A stretch of 32,797 nucleotides of DNA from Acidobacteriota bacterium. Lineage in GTDB: Bacteria > Acidobacteriota > Terriglobia > Terriglobales > Acidobacteriaceae. A program made the translations under genes and the position numbers. Below the pieces are notes generated by a model. The model searched no databases. It saw only the letters and a list, made by a program, of their open reading frames with translations, and was not told the origin of the DNA. Shown piece by piece: positions 7,032 through 14,800 of this stretch (its first letter is position 1; each line of letters opens with the position of its first letter). The DNA is taken from NCBI GenBank assembly GCA_013288805.1, contig JABDBE010000032.1, positions 1 through 32,797 on the forward strand. The letters run 5' to 3'.

Positions 7032-7663
7032 AAAACGCAAATTATGGAAGATTGACCGCCGGGCTGATCGCTGCATGGTTCGTTTTTGCACTTTCGGCCG
7101 GGGCCCTCCATGTATTCCAAACGGATCCCAAGCTCCCGCCGCTGGCGCTTGGTCTGGCCGGGTTGATCCCGATCGTCGTGTTTCTATTCTGGTTTGCGAC
7201 ATCAAAGGGATTTCGAGAATTCACTTTGTCTTTGAATTCACGCAGTTTGACCGTCGTACAGTCCTGGAGGATCGCCGGGTTGGCGTTTCTTGCCCTCTAT
7301 TCGGTCGGCCTCCTGCCAGGTTTTTTCGCTTTGTCCGCAGGCTGGGGTGACATTGCTATTGGAGCAACCGCGCCCTGGGTAGCGACGAGACTCGTGAACT
7401 TCAGCCACCGGCGGAGTTTTATCTTCTGGCAGATCTTGGGAATTTTCGATTTAGTGTTGGCGGTTACTCTTGGGACCACCGCCCGGCTGATCAGCCCTCA
7501 TGGCCCGACGACTGCGCTAATGACGGTGCTGCCCTTGAGCTTGATTCCAACCTTCGGCGTGCCACTGTTCATCATGCTTCACGTGATCTCCATCGCCCAG
7601 GCCAGGCGTTGGAAAAAGCTTCAGTACGCGTATGTCGAGGAGCAGTTACCGGCTTCAGCATAG
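7028..7663 (+). CDS. Integral membrane protein coupled to the MarR regulator
   Basis: A 211-residue protein with about six hydrophobic segments, for example LIAAWFVFALSAGALHVF, LALGLAGLIPIVVFLFWFAT, AGLAFLALYSVGLLPGFFAL, FIFWQILGIFDLVLAVTLGTT and VLPLSLIPTFGVPLFIMLHVISI. No transporter or enzyme motif was recognised. It starts inside the MarR stop codon (ATGA) with GGAGA 7 bases upstream, so translation is coupled to that of the regulator. The pairing suggests a MarR-controlled stress or efflux-related membrane function, but that is inference. A hairpin with a short T-run follows 9 bases after the stop. Confidence 0.75.
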   Translation: MKNANYGRLTAGLIAAWFVFALSAGALHVFQTDPKLPPLALGLAGLIPIVVFLFWFATSKGFREFTLSLNSRSLTVVQSWRIAGLAFLALYSVGLLPGFFALSAGWGDIAIGATAPWVATRLVNFSHRRSFIFWQILGIFDLVLAVTLGTTARLISPHGPTTALMTVLPLSLIPTFGVPLFIMLHVISIAQARRWKKLQYAYVEEQLPASA

Positions 7664-7671
7664 CCAGAAAC

Positions 7672-7713
7672 CAGGGCCGGAGAAGTCAGCCCATCGCCGG
7701 CCCTGAAGATTTT
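7672..7713 (+). terminator. Probable terminator of the MarR-membrane protein operon
   Basis: A 9-bp perfect stem, CAGGGCCGG (7672-7680) with CCGGCCCTG (7697-7705), has a 16-base loop. GAAGATTTT follows. The T-run is short, so efficiency is uncertain. It lies between the operon and the opposing larB gene. Confidence 0.6.
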
Positions 7714-7752
7714 CCCCCGACGACAGCGATGCAGGTCCGCAAGATTCTGAGG

Positions 7753-8499
7753 TTACAGCCGGTTGATCAACGCCGCCACATACCCCGCGCCAAATCCATT
7801 ATCAATATTCACTACGCTCACATTGGACGCGCACGAATTCATCATCCCCAGCAACGCCGCTACACCTTTAAAGGATGCGCCATAACCGACGCTAGTGGGG
7901 ACTGCGATGACGGGAACTCCAACCAGTCCGCCAACCACGCTGGGCAGTGCGCCTTCCATTCCGGCGCAAACAATAACCACGCGCGCCCGCGTCAACGTTT
8001 CACGATTCGCCAGCAAACGATGAATGCCGGCCACGCCTACGTCATAAAGATGCTCAACCTCGTTGCCCATGATCTCCGCAGTGACCACAGCCTCTTCCGC
8101 AACCGGAATGTCGCTGGTGCCCGCCGAAATCACAGCGATAATTCCCTTGCCATATTCCTTTTTGTCCCGTTGCAAAACGATTGCCCGCGCCAGTTCATGG
8201 TACTCAGCCCCGCGCACTTTCTTTTTGACTGCGGCGAACTGCTCTTGGCTGGCCCGCGTCGCAAGAAGGTTACCGTCATGCTTCGCCAGTCGAGAAAATA
8301 TCTGCGCTAATTGCGCCGGGGTTTTGCCCTGTCCAAATATCACCTCGGGCATGCCTACTCGCAATGCGCGATGATGATCGACCTTGGCGAATCCCAGATC
8401 TTCGAACGGCAAATGCCGCAGGCGTTGGACAGCCTCGTCCGGCGAAATCTTTCCCGCACGGACTTGTTCGAAAAGTTTGCGAATGGATTCAGAGTTCAA
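7753..8499 (-). CDS. larB: LarB, pyridinium-3,5-biscarboxylic acid mononucleotide synthase
   Basis: A 248-residue LarB homologue, an AIR-carboxylase (PurE)-related enzyme. LarB carboxylates and hydrolyses nicotinic acid adenine dinucleotide, the first step towards the nickel-pincer nucleotide cofactor of lactate racemase-type enzymes. The family start is clear ([32 protein letters not shown]...), as is the PurE-like core: [42 protein letters not shown] and [10 protein letters not shown]. Full length. The start is TTG (8497-8499), with no ribosome site and no in-frame ATG nearby; a heptamer repeat array begins 3 bases upstream. larC, larE and larA are not in the window, so the cofactor pathway must be completed elsewhere or be absent. 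Confidence 0.9.
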   Translation of the reverse strand: MNSESIRKLFEQVRAGKISPDEAVQRLRHLPFEDLGFAKVDHHRALRVGMPEVIFGQGKTPAQLAQIFSRLAKHDGNLLATRASQEQFAAVKKKVRGAEYHELARAIVLQRDKKEYGKGIIAVISAGTSDIPVAEEAVVTAEIMGNEVEHLYDVGVAGIHRLLANRETLTRARVVIVCAGMEGALPSVVGGLVGVPVIAVPTSVGYGASFKGVAALLGMMNSCASNVSVVNIDNGFGAGYVAALINRL

Positions 8500-8502
8500 A
8501 GA

Positions 8503-8530
8503 AGCACTCAGCAGTCAACACTTAGCACTC
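8503..8530 (-). repeat. Heptamer array, copy 1 (next to the larB start)
   Basis: Read on the minus strand there are four in-phase degenerate heptamers: GAGTGCT, AAGTGTT, GACTGCT, GAGTGCT. The array abuts the larB start codon, where a ribosome site would be expected. It faces a second array of the same unit at 8598-8629. Confidence 0.65.
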
Positions 8531-8597
8531 GTTTAGATTAGCATCTGCGCTGAGGTACTACCGGCCCGACATAAGATCACTCCAGGATTTAGCCGAA

Positions 8598-8629
8598 TGC
8601 TGAGTGCTAAATGCTAATTGCTAAGTGCA
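8598..8629 (+). repeat. Heptamer array, copy 2 (after the ChaN gene stop)
   Basis: Four in-phase heptamers, TGCTGAG, TGCTAAA, TGCTAAT, TGCTAAG, plus a partial fifth. The orientation is inverted relative to copy 1. TGCTGAGTGCT (8598-8608) is the exact reverse complement of 8503-8513, so the 135-bp chaN-larB spacer could fold back on itself. Confidence 0.65.
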
Positions 8630-8633
8630 GGCA

Positions 8634-10226
8634 TCAATGCGCTGCCACACACGGCTTCTTGCGGCTGCTGCGGATCTTTCGCGAAACTTCAAAGCAGGTG
8701 GTTCGCGCTTTCCCCGGTTCCTCTATGCGCGCGAGGAACAAATGCCGAAGGACGCTTCGGCTCACGCTTCCTCGCAAATACGCGTCGTAAAGTTGGCTGC
8801 CTAATGTGTAGCCCAACTTCTGAGCCAGTGAGTCGAATTTAGTTCGCTCACCGCGCAGGGCCTCGTGCATGAGTCTTTCGCAAGCTGCACGTGAGAATTC
8901 GCACGCCTCCTGATCGCCGATCGCTGGCCGCGCCGGATATAACACACGGGAGCCAAAGTAGGCCAACGCGTGCTCCAGCGTTCGGGCATAAAACCTGTCG
9001 CCAGGCTGCATATCAGGCTCGCCACTGACGATGGCACGACCGTTGCGATGCAATGGCAAACCACGGCAAGCGTGATGCAAAAAACGGGAAGCCTCTTCCG
9101 CCGCGCACGTCATCTGAAATTCACGAATGTAAAAAGCATTGATCGCCGGCAGATAAACACTGCCTCGCGATTCAACCTTCTGCAGCATGGCCTCGATTCG
9201 CTCCGCCTCGCCAGTCACACGCGAAAGCAAACGCCGCAAGCGAGCGTCGCTAGATCCGCAATGAACCTCGGGCAACAGATCAACCAGAAACTTCGGCTGC
9301 GTTCCGTTGTGTGGCGAGTAGCGGTTCACATCAAGAAAGCGCAGCAGGCTGTCGACGAGGTTGTAAATCGTGGGCCCGACATCGGGAGGCTGCTCTCCTT
9401 CCCGATTCCAGCGCGCCAGACAGAGACGATAGCTCTCATACTTCTCCAGCGGCGTGGAATTAAAAACGCAGACGACGTCATCGCTTACCCGCACTGCTTC
9501 AACCCGCTCCTGTTGTACCCCGGTTGCTTGCCAATAAAGCGGATCAACATTCTGCAATACCGTGAGGACGCGATCTCCCGGCAATCGCCCAGCCAGAACG
9601 CGAGGAAGATGATGCGGCGCCAAATGCGATTCGCCGAACAGTATCAGGATCACAGCATTCGGATGGCGCTGACGAATCTCGGCAATCTTGTCCGCAGCGT
9701 GCTTGTCTCTCGCGCGGATCTTGCGGAGGTCTTCCCGCGGCATGCAATCTAAACCATAAACGGCGTCTGCGTGTTCACGGGCGGTTACCAGCAGTTCGTA
9801 AAAGGGGGGCCACTCATAACTCCAGTCGAGATCGAAACGGATGCGCTGGCGGAACTCTTCTTCATCGATCTCGCGGCGCCACCACTCATCGAGGATGTGC
9901 TGATGCCGAGAGAAGATCGTCTCGACTCCGAGCACGACTGGACGGTCTCCAGGTTGCGCCCGCTGCTCCACGAGAGTTGCGGCAAAACGCTGTGCCGAGG
10001 GGAGCGCGTGATAGTCGCCGATCAGGATCACGTCGGCAGCCCTGACCGTAGCGGTCAACTCTTGCGCATCGATAATCGACTCGTAGGAACGGAAAGCATT
10101 GCTGAAGTCCCGCAGATACTTGCGGCGTCCACTGGAATCATTGGCGCGCACCTCGCGCTCGACGCAAGCCAGCGCGTGCATCTGCGCAGCGTTGCGTCGC
10201 GATCCCAGATTCGTTGAAGTCGCCAT
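8634..10226 (-). CDS. ChaN-family (haem-binding/Tiki-like) protein with long C-terminal extension
   Basis: A 530-residue protein. Residues about 45-290 match the ChaN/DUF399 fold: VILIGDYHALPSAQ (66-79), GVE (100-102) and ILFGESHLAPHHLP (195-208). These Glu/His motifs are shared with the wider erythromycin-esterase/TIKI-like superfamily. Campylobacter ChaN is an outer-membrane haem-binding lipoprotein. Here no signal peptide or lipobox is visible, so a cytoplasmic location is more likely. Residues 300-530 are an extension I do not recognise. The start is the ATG giving MATSTNLG; the open frame extends to a TTG at 10325, but that stretch looks non-coding. It is read towards larB and could be co-transcribed with it across the heptamer arrays. 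Function is not assignable. Confidence 0.7.
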   Translation of the reverse strand: MATSTNLGSRRNAAQMHALACVEREVRANDSSGRRKYLRDFSNAFRSYESIIDAQELTATVRAADVILIGDYHALPSAQRFAATLVEQRAQPGDRPVVLGVETIFSRHQHILDEWWRREIDEEEFRQRIRFDLDWSYEWPPFYELLVTAREHADAVYGLDCMPREDLRKIRARDKHAADKIAEIRQRHPNAVILILFGESHLAPHHLPRVLAGRLPGDRVLTVLQNVDPLYWQATGVQQERVEAVRVSDDVVCVFNSTPLEKYESYRLCLARWNREGEQPPDVGPTIYNLVDSLLRFLDVNRYSPHNGTQPKFLVDLLPEVHCGSSDARLRRLLSRVTGEAERIEAMLQKVESRGSVYLPAINAFYIREFQMTCAAEEASRFLHHACRGLPLHRNGRAIVSGEPDMQPGDRFYARTLEHALAYFGSRVLYPARPAIGDQEACEFSRAACERLMHEALRGERTKFDSLAQKLGYTLGSQLYDAYLRGSVSRSVLRHLFLARIEEPGKARTTCFEVSRKIRSSRKKPCVAAH

Positions 10227-10384
10227 GTTGTCTGCTGGTCTAGGCGGGCGAACTCGCCTGCCGACTTGGGCCTCAATCCCACCGCTTGACTTGCCCGTCG
10301 CCCGCTCCCTATGCTCGGAACGCAAGCTGCATCCGGCCGTAGAGAGTAGCTAGCTACGGCTGTACAGAAAGATCAGAGGAACCA

Positions 10385-10987
10385 TTGCCCAACCTTCCGC
10401 CCGAGAACCTCACTGTTGCTACAACCGGGGCCAGCGGGTCTTTATTCCTTAAACACCTGCTAGCCGCAGTCGACCGCGATCCGCGCATCCGCACCGTGAA
10501 CTTCATCGCCTCCGACAGCGCCTTGCGCGTCATGGCCGAAGAACTCGGACTCCGCGGCCGCAGCAACCTGGTCACGCAAATTCTCGGCAAAGCTTCCCGC
10601 AAGATTCACCAGCAGTCGAACGCCGATATCGGAGCCAACATCGCCAGCGGCTCCTATCCCGCCGATGCCATGGTCGTCATCCCATGCAGCGTAGGCACGC
10701 TCGCCCGCATCGCCAACGGCATCGCTTCGCATCTGATCGAGCGCGCCGCCGACGTTTGCCTCAAGGAGCAGCGGCCGTTAATTCTCTGCGTGCGCGAGAC
10801 CCCGCTTAACAAAATCCACATCCGCAACATGTACCGTGCCGCCGACGCCGGAGCTACAGTCTTCCCCCTAATCCCAACTTTCTACAATCGCCCACCAAAC
10901 TTGGATGCCATGGCGCGCGAGTTGGTCAACCGCGTCCTCGCCCACATCGGCCTGCCGCAGTCAAAGGCCTACCGCTGGAAGGGCTGA
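10385..10987 (+). CDS. ubiX: UbiX-type flavin prenyltransferase
   Basis: A 200-residue flavoprotein of the UbiX/Pad1 family. It joins dimethylallyl phosphate to reduced FMN to make prenyl-FMN, the cofactor of UbiD-type decarboxylases. Motifs: the FMN-binding TTGASGSLF (13-21); ASDSA; then PCSVGTLARIANGIASHLIERAADVCLKE and RETPLNKIHIRNM, the phosphate- and substrate-binding signature. The start is TTG with AGAGGA 4 bases upstream. Full length. No ubiD or menaquinone gene is adjacent. The gene diverges from the ChaN-family gene, with about 158 bp between the starts. Confidence 0.9.
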   Translation: MPNLPPENLTVATTGASGSLFLKHLLAAVDRDPRIRTVNFIASDSALRVMAEELGLRGRSNLVTQILGKASRKIHQQSNADIGANIASGSYPADAMVVIPCSVGTLARIANGIASHLIERAADVCLKEQRPLILCVRETPLNKIHIRNMYRAADAGATVFPLIPTFYNRPPNLDAMARELVNRVLAHIGLPQSKAYRWKG

Positions 10988-11270
10988 CCGCTCTTTTAGT
11001 TAACGGTCTTCAATAGAACAATCATCACCTGAAAGAGATCGGATACTTTTCGAGGGAGACTTCAAGTGTAGAAACACAAACGTACCGGGGGGAGATGACT
11101 GTGGGACATGTCCCGCGGGGGGTAGATGTTGAAGAAGCAGGTTTGGTTTTTCTGGAAGAGTTCTCATCGGGAGCAATTTCAGGTGCTGCGTTGTCTGGAC
11201 GCACTATGCAAGACATTGCCTATTGACAATGGCAGCACTCAGGAACATACTCGGCCCACTTGGGGCAAGA
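10988..11270. other. Gap after ubiX; unrecognised short open frame
   Basis: There is no confident gene. On + a frame between stops at about 11010 and 11224 reads KEIGYFSRETSSVETQTYRG... and ...EEFSSGAISGAALSGRTM. It looks protein-like but has no start codon with a ribosome site, so it could be the remnant of a lost gene. Within it GGGACATGTCCC (11103-11114) is a perfect 12-bp palindrome. Confidence 0.3.
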
Positions 11271-11357
11271 GGTTGTGTGTTTCTCTGTCTTAACTTGCTG
11301 TAGTTGATTCCTCCCTCTATTGTTCTTCCGAACAACGGAATCAACTTCACACACACC
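11271..11357 (+). promoter_or_regulatory. Structured leader candidate upstream of the second GloVer gene
   Basis: Three nested stems. Outer: GGT(T)GTGTGT (11271-11280) with ACACACACC (11349-11357), one bulged T. Middle: GTTGATTCC (11303-11311) with GGAATCAAC (11337-11345), perfect. Apical: TTGTTC (11320-11325) with GAACAA (11330-11335), TTCC loop. It ends 87 bp before the start of the GloVer-IPT gene on the same strand. It could be a structured 5' leader, a terminator-like barrier or a small RNA. No known riboswitch class was recognised. Confidence 0.4.
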
Positions 11358-11444
11358 GTCGCGGAGCTCCTCGCGCGAAGCCTACAGCCCCGACTCAATA
11401 CGTGTTTCTGAACTGGCGCGACAAATAATCTGAGGAGATTCCCT

Positions 11445-13070
11445 ATGAAAAGAGTAAAAGTCCGAGGGCTATTTGCAGTTGCAACTCTGACGCTCGGCAT
11501 GGTCGTTGCCACAGCGCATGCTCAAACCTATTCCGACCTCTATAATTTTGGTGACGCGTCCGGAGACCCACTCAGCCCTCAATATTCAGGAATCGTGGCA
11601 CAAGGCCGCGACGGCATTCTTTACAGCACGACTCCGGCAGGCGGAAACGGGAACATGGGCACCGTGTTCAAGATCACCGCCCAGGGGAACGTGTCCGTGA
11701 TCTACAGTTTTGACGGAACCCACGGCAAGGTGCCTTACAGCGGATTGACGCTGGCGACGGACGGCAACTTTTATGGCACGACTTCAGTGGGCGGATCCGC
11801 CAATCTCGGAGTCATATTCAAGATCACGCCGGCGGGCGCCTATACGGTTCTTCATAACTTTGCCAGCGGGGACGGATATACCCCATACGCCCCTCCGATC
11901 CAGGCCGCCGACGGAAACTTCTACGGAACCACCTGCTTCGGCGGCACCTCCGCCTATGGAACCGTATACAAAATGACTCCGACAGGCACTTACAAGGTTC
12001 TGCACTCCTTCGATTTGACCAACGGATCGAGGCCTTATGGTCCGCTGGTTCAAGGAAAGGACGGCAACTTCTACGGAACGGCATTCGGTGGCGTGGGGAA
12101 CAACCGATATGGCATGGTCTTCAAAGTCACGGGCGCCGGAACTTTCACCATACTTCATGCCTTCGACTTAACCGACGGTGGGAACCCATACGCCGGGCTG
12201 GTTCTTGGAAAAGACGGCAACTTCTACGGAACGACTTCCAATGGCGGCACAGAGGGATATGGGAACGTATTCAAGATCACGCCGGCGGGCGCGCTGACCT
12301 CGCTGCATTCGTTCACTCCGGGTACAGATGGCGGCAGTCCCTTCGGTGGCCTGGTGCAAGCCACAGATGGCAACTTTTATGGAGTGGGTTATCTGGGTGG
12401 GGGAACGAACCACGGAACGATTTTCCGTATCACACCTGCGGGATCGTTTTCTGTCCGTTACAATTTCGACGGCACCAAAGGCGGATCGCCGATGGTGACC
12501 TTGACCCAGCATACGGCTGGCATTCTCTACGGTGATACAAACACATTTGGTTCGCACAACACGGGCGTGTTCTACAGCCTGAAATCCAGCCTGGCGCCGT
12601 ACGCCGCGTTGCTTCCAACTTCTGGCAAGGTTGGCAAGTCGATCGGAATTCTCGGTCAGGGATTCAACAGTGCCACGGGAGTCTCGTTCAACGGGACTGC
12701 GGCAACGATCAAAGTTTTGTCGGATACCTTCCTGACCGCCATTGTCCCGGCAGGCGCGACTACAGGAATTGTGACGGTGGCAATTCCAGGTGGCAATCTG
12801 AAAAGCAATATTAACTTCCGCGTTGTGCCATCGATCAAGAGTTTTACTCCCACCAACGGACCGGTGGGAACGCCTGTAATCATCACCGGCGTCAGCCTAA
12901 CGCAGACCACGAAGGTGACCTTCGGCGGAGTGAAGGCGACTACGGTAACGGTGAACTCAGACACGCAGGTGACAGCGAATGTGCCGACAGGCGCGATGAC
13001 CGGCAAGATTGTAATCACGACTCCGGGAGGGACCGCTGCGAGCGCGGCAGTGTTCACAGTAACGCAGTAA
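11445..13070 (+). CDS. Secreted seven-repeat GloVer protein with two IPT/TIG domains
   Basis: A 541-residue exported protein. The signal peptide is residues 1-26 (GLFAVATLTLGMVVATAHAQ). Residues 28-385 hold seven repeats of about 50 residues (VLHSFD, DG-x-x-P-x-x-x-L-V-x-x-x-DGNFYGTT, GTVFKITPAG), with the last degenerate. Two IPT/TIG immunoglobulin-like domains follow: about 388-463 (LLPTSGKVGKSIGILGQGF) and 464-541 (IKSFTPTNGPVGTPVIITG). The repeats probably form one seven-bladed propeller, and the IPT domains are typical of surface adhesion or carbohydrate-related proteins. No anchor is visible, so it is either released or held non-covalently. The ribosome site GAGGAG lies 7 bases before the ATG. 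Unlike the paralogue at 3992-5368, its repeats lack paired cysteines. Function unknown. Confidence 0.87.
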   Translation: MKRVKVRGLFAVATLTLGMVVATAHAQTYSDLYNFGDASGDPLSPQYSGIVAQGRDGILYSTTPAGGNGNMGTVFKITAQGNVSVIYSFDGTHGKVPYSGLTLATDGNFYGTTSVGGSANLGVIFKITPAGAYTVLHNFASGDGYTPYAPPIQAADGNFYGTTCFGGTSAYGTVYKMTPTGTYKVLHSFDLTNGSRPYGPLVQGKDGNFYGTAFGGVGNNRYGMVFKVTGAGTFTILHAFDLTDGGNPYAGLVLGKDGNFYGTTSNGGTEGYGNVFKITPAGALTSLHSFTPGTDGGSPFGGLVQATDGNFYGVGYLGGGTNHGTIFRITPAGSFSVRYNFDGTKGGSPMVTLTQHTAGILYGDTNTFGSHNTGVFYSLKSSLAPYAALLPTSGKVGKSIGILGQGFNSATGVSFNGTAATIKVLSDTFLTAIVPAGATTGIVTVAIPGGNLKSNINFRVVPSIKSFTPTNGPVGTPVIITGVSLTQTTKVTFGGVKATTVTVNSDTQVTANVPTGAMTGKIVITTPGGTAASAAVFTVTQ

Positions 13071-13247
13071 CGTCCCAGCCGGTCGGGAGCCAGCTCGCGT
13101 CGACGGTTAACGGGCCGGTATTGCTGTGGAGGGTCGACCTGCGCGGCTCAGATTAAGCAAGGGGATGTCTGGGCCAGCCCAATCCCTAAACGTCGATGAG
13201 TGTAACCGAGATTTGTCGCCAATTAGGATCTAACACCAACCGACAAT

Positions 13248-14273
13248 TCAGACCATCCCGATCGTCCCCAGCCATGTCTCCACCAACGGAGGCCACCCCG
13301 TGATCGGGAACCTCGTACGCCGCAGTCCAAATGCATGCCCGCCTTGAGCGTACAGATGCATCTCCACCTGAACCCCTGCGTTCTTCAGCGCAATGTAGTA
13401 AGCCAGAGAGTCGTTTACATTGTCCGAGCGGTCATCCTCCGCCTGCAGCAAAAACGTAGGCGGAGTCTGATGGGTGACAGGAATATCAGGATTCACTCCC
13501 AAATCTTTATCGGCAGTTGCCGGAGAGTGAATCACAAACTTTCTGATGCCTTGCTTTGCATCCCACTCCGCCGCAGACAGCGACAGATGGCCAGGATAAA
13601 TAGCCACTGCAAAATCTGGGCGGCAGCTCTCTTTGTCGGCAGCATCGACAGCCGGATACAAACGCTTCGCGAAATGCGTGCTCGTCGCTGCCACCAGATG
13701 ACCGCCTGACGAAAACCCAAGCACACCAATCTTGTGCGGATCAATATGCCACTCCGCCGCGTGAAAGCGTACCAGCCCCATGGTCCTCTGCGCATCTTCC
13801 AACGCCATCGGTGACTCCGGATAAGGCCCTGATTTTGGATATGGCGCGGACTTCGGATACCTTTGCTCACCCGGCACGCGATATTTCAACAGCACACATG
13901 TAATCCCTTTGGCCGTCAGCCAGTCGCAGACCTCTGTGCCTTCCAGATCGATAGCCAGGTCCACATAGCCCCCGCCCGGAAAAACAACGATAGCAGCGCC
14001 CGTATTCTTGCCGTTTGGCGAATAGAGCGTCATCGTAGGCCGCGATACTTTGCTCACCCCCACCGCTGGCCTCCCCGCAATCAGAAATTCCTTTCCAGTC
14101 GTCTTAGCGACCTCCGGCCCTGCAACAGGCTGCGCATCAGGCGCTGCCCCCGGCCATATCGGCACTTGCGTATGACCCGGAGATGGTTGCCAGGCAGTCT
14201 GCTGCGCTCCGAGAATGCCACATGCAAACACGACGGAAAGAACGAAGGTCGAATGCTTAGTCACAATCCCCAC
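13248..14273 (-). CDS. Secreted alpha/beta-hydrolase (BD-FAE-like acetyl esterase)
   Basis: A 341-residue protein with signal peptide (FVLSVVFACGILGAQ). Oxyanion-hole motif FPGGGY (98-103). Nucleophile Ser188 in GFSSGG (186-191). The acid is probably Asp280/281 in QAEDDRSDNVND, and the base is His313 in GGHAFG. This is the BD-FAE/Axe-like esterase family, often acting on acetyl or feruloyl groups of plant polysaccharide; the real substrate is not known. The insertion RYPKSAPYPKSGPYPESP before ALEDAQR contains a three-fold PYPKSG-like repeat, encoded by near-identical DNA. The start is uncertain: GTG at 14273 or GTG at 14264, neither with a strong ribosome site. No sugar-degradation neighbours. 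Confidence 0.85.
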   Translation of the reverse strand: MGIVTKHSTFVLSVVFACGILGAQQTAWQPSPGHTQVPIWPGAAPDAQPVAGPEVAKTTGKEFLIAGRPAVGVSKVSRPTMTLYSPNGKNTGAAIVVFPGGGYVDLAIDLEGTEVCDWLTAKGITCVLLKYRVPGEQRYPKSAPYPKSGPYPESPMALEDAQRTMGLVRFHAAEWHIDPHKIGVLGFSSGGHLVAATSTHFAKRLYPAVDAADKESCRPDFAVAIYPGHLSLSAAEWDAKQGIRKFVIHSPATADKDLGVNPDIPVTHQTPPTFLLQAEDDRSDNVNDSLAYYIALKNAGVQVEMHLYAQGGHAFGLRRTRFPITGWPPLVETWLGTIGMV

Positions 14274-14556
14274 AGCTTATACCAGTGACCGCCGAGAGCA
14301 AGTGTCGCAACCACGCCATAGCGCTCAAAACCCTCAATAAGAGTTATGGCGGTCGGCCCAGATTACTGGGGTTAATTTAACTCTCGAGGGTGGCCCGTCC
14401 AGTTCCGTGCCGTCCACTGAATTGCTGGTTTTTCAGCGAACCGTAGATCCGCGCGTCAGATCCGAGCGTCCATTTGAAACGTCAGATTCCCCACCCTCCT
14501 CGTAAGCAAAGAAGGTCAGGAGCGGCGGAGAGGAGTGTCGGCCCTATACCTGCGGC
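14274..14556. other. Intergenic strip without recognisable gene
   Basis: Nothing coding was recognised on either strand. It contains the short AT-rich stretch GGTTAATTTAACTC and a GGGTGGCCC motif near 14390 like the one after the DinB gene. With the decayed gene next to it, this looks like an eroded region. Confidence 0.4.
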
Positions 14557-14800
14557 TTATCCGAAGGTGAGGCCGTCGGGTTGGCGCAGGAGGTGCCAGG
14601 CTTCGCGGTAGCGTAGGGGTCTCCGCGGGCGTAGCCTTTGGGGAGGATTGCCATGCTGGTGCGTACCGCGACTTCCCGCACGGGAATGACGTACCAGGTT
14701 TCTTCCGGTATGACATAGACCACTATGAAATCAACATCGGATTCTTTGTAGGGGACTACGACACGGTGTCTGCGGCCAGGACCGGCGCAAGCACACACCA
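14557..14800 (-). pseudogene. Frameshifted remnant of a PD-(D/E)XK group I intron-associated endonuclease-like protein
   Basis: The minus strand reads PYKESDVDFIVVYVIPEE, TWYVIPVREVAVRTSM and LPKGYARGDPYA. This is the C-terminal half of the PDDEXK_5-like family found as many copies in Acidobacteriota. The expected family ending YREAWHLLR is present just downstream, but in the next frame: a single-base loss at about 14611-14612 separates DPYA from YREAWHLLRQPDG, which ends at TAA (14557-14559). The N-terminal half with the catalytic Asp and Glu/Gln-x-Lys residues was not found upstream (14801-15046 holds nothing recognisable). The gene is therefore both truncated and frameshifted. Family naming is from memory of the motif and is moderately sure; the frameshift is seen directly. 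Confidence 0.65.

Noticed and set aside
7609-8310. 233-codon open frame antisense to larB
   Set aside because: Its residues are those of a shadow frame (His/Arg/Asn-rich, no motif), while larB is fully conserved on the other strand.
8970-9752. 260-codon open frame antisense to the ChaN-family gene
   Set aside because: No motif or ribosome site; the opposite strand carries the ChaN motifs.
10235-10350. Hairpins between the ChaN and ubiX starts (GGCGGGCG/CGCCTGCC; CCGTAG/CTACGG)
   Set aside because: Short, imperfect or with large loops, in a GC-rich divergent promoter region; no better than chance.
14371-14400. Possible second copy of the AATTTAACTC / GGGTGGCCC stretch seen inverted at 3851-3895
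   Set aside because: Only a 10-base core and a loose GGTGG motif match, too little to call a dispersed repeat from two sites.
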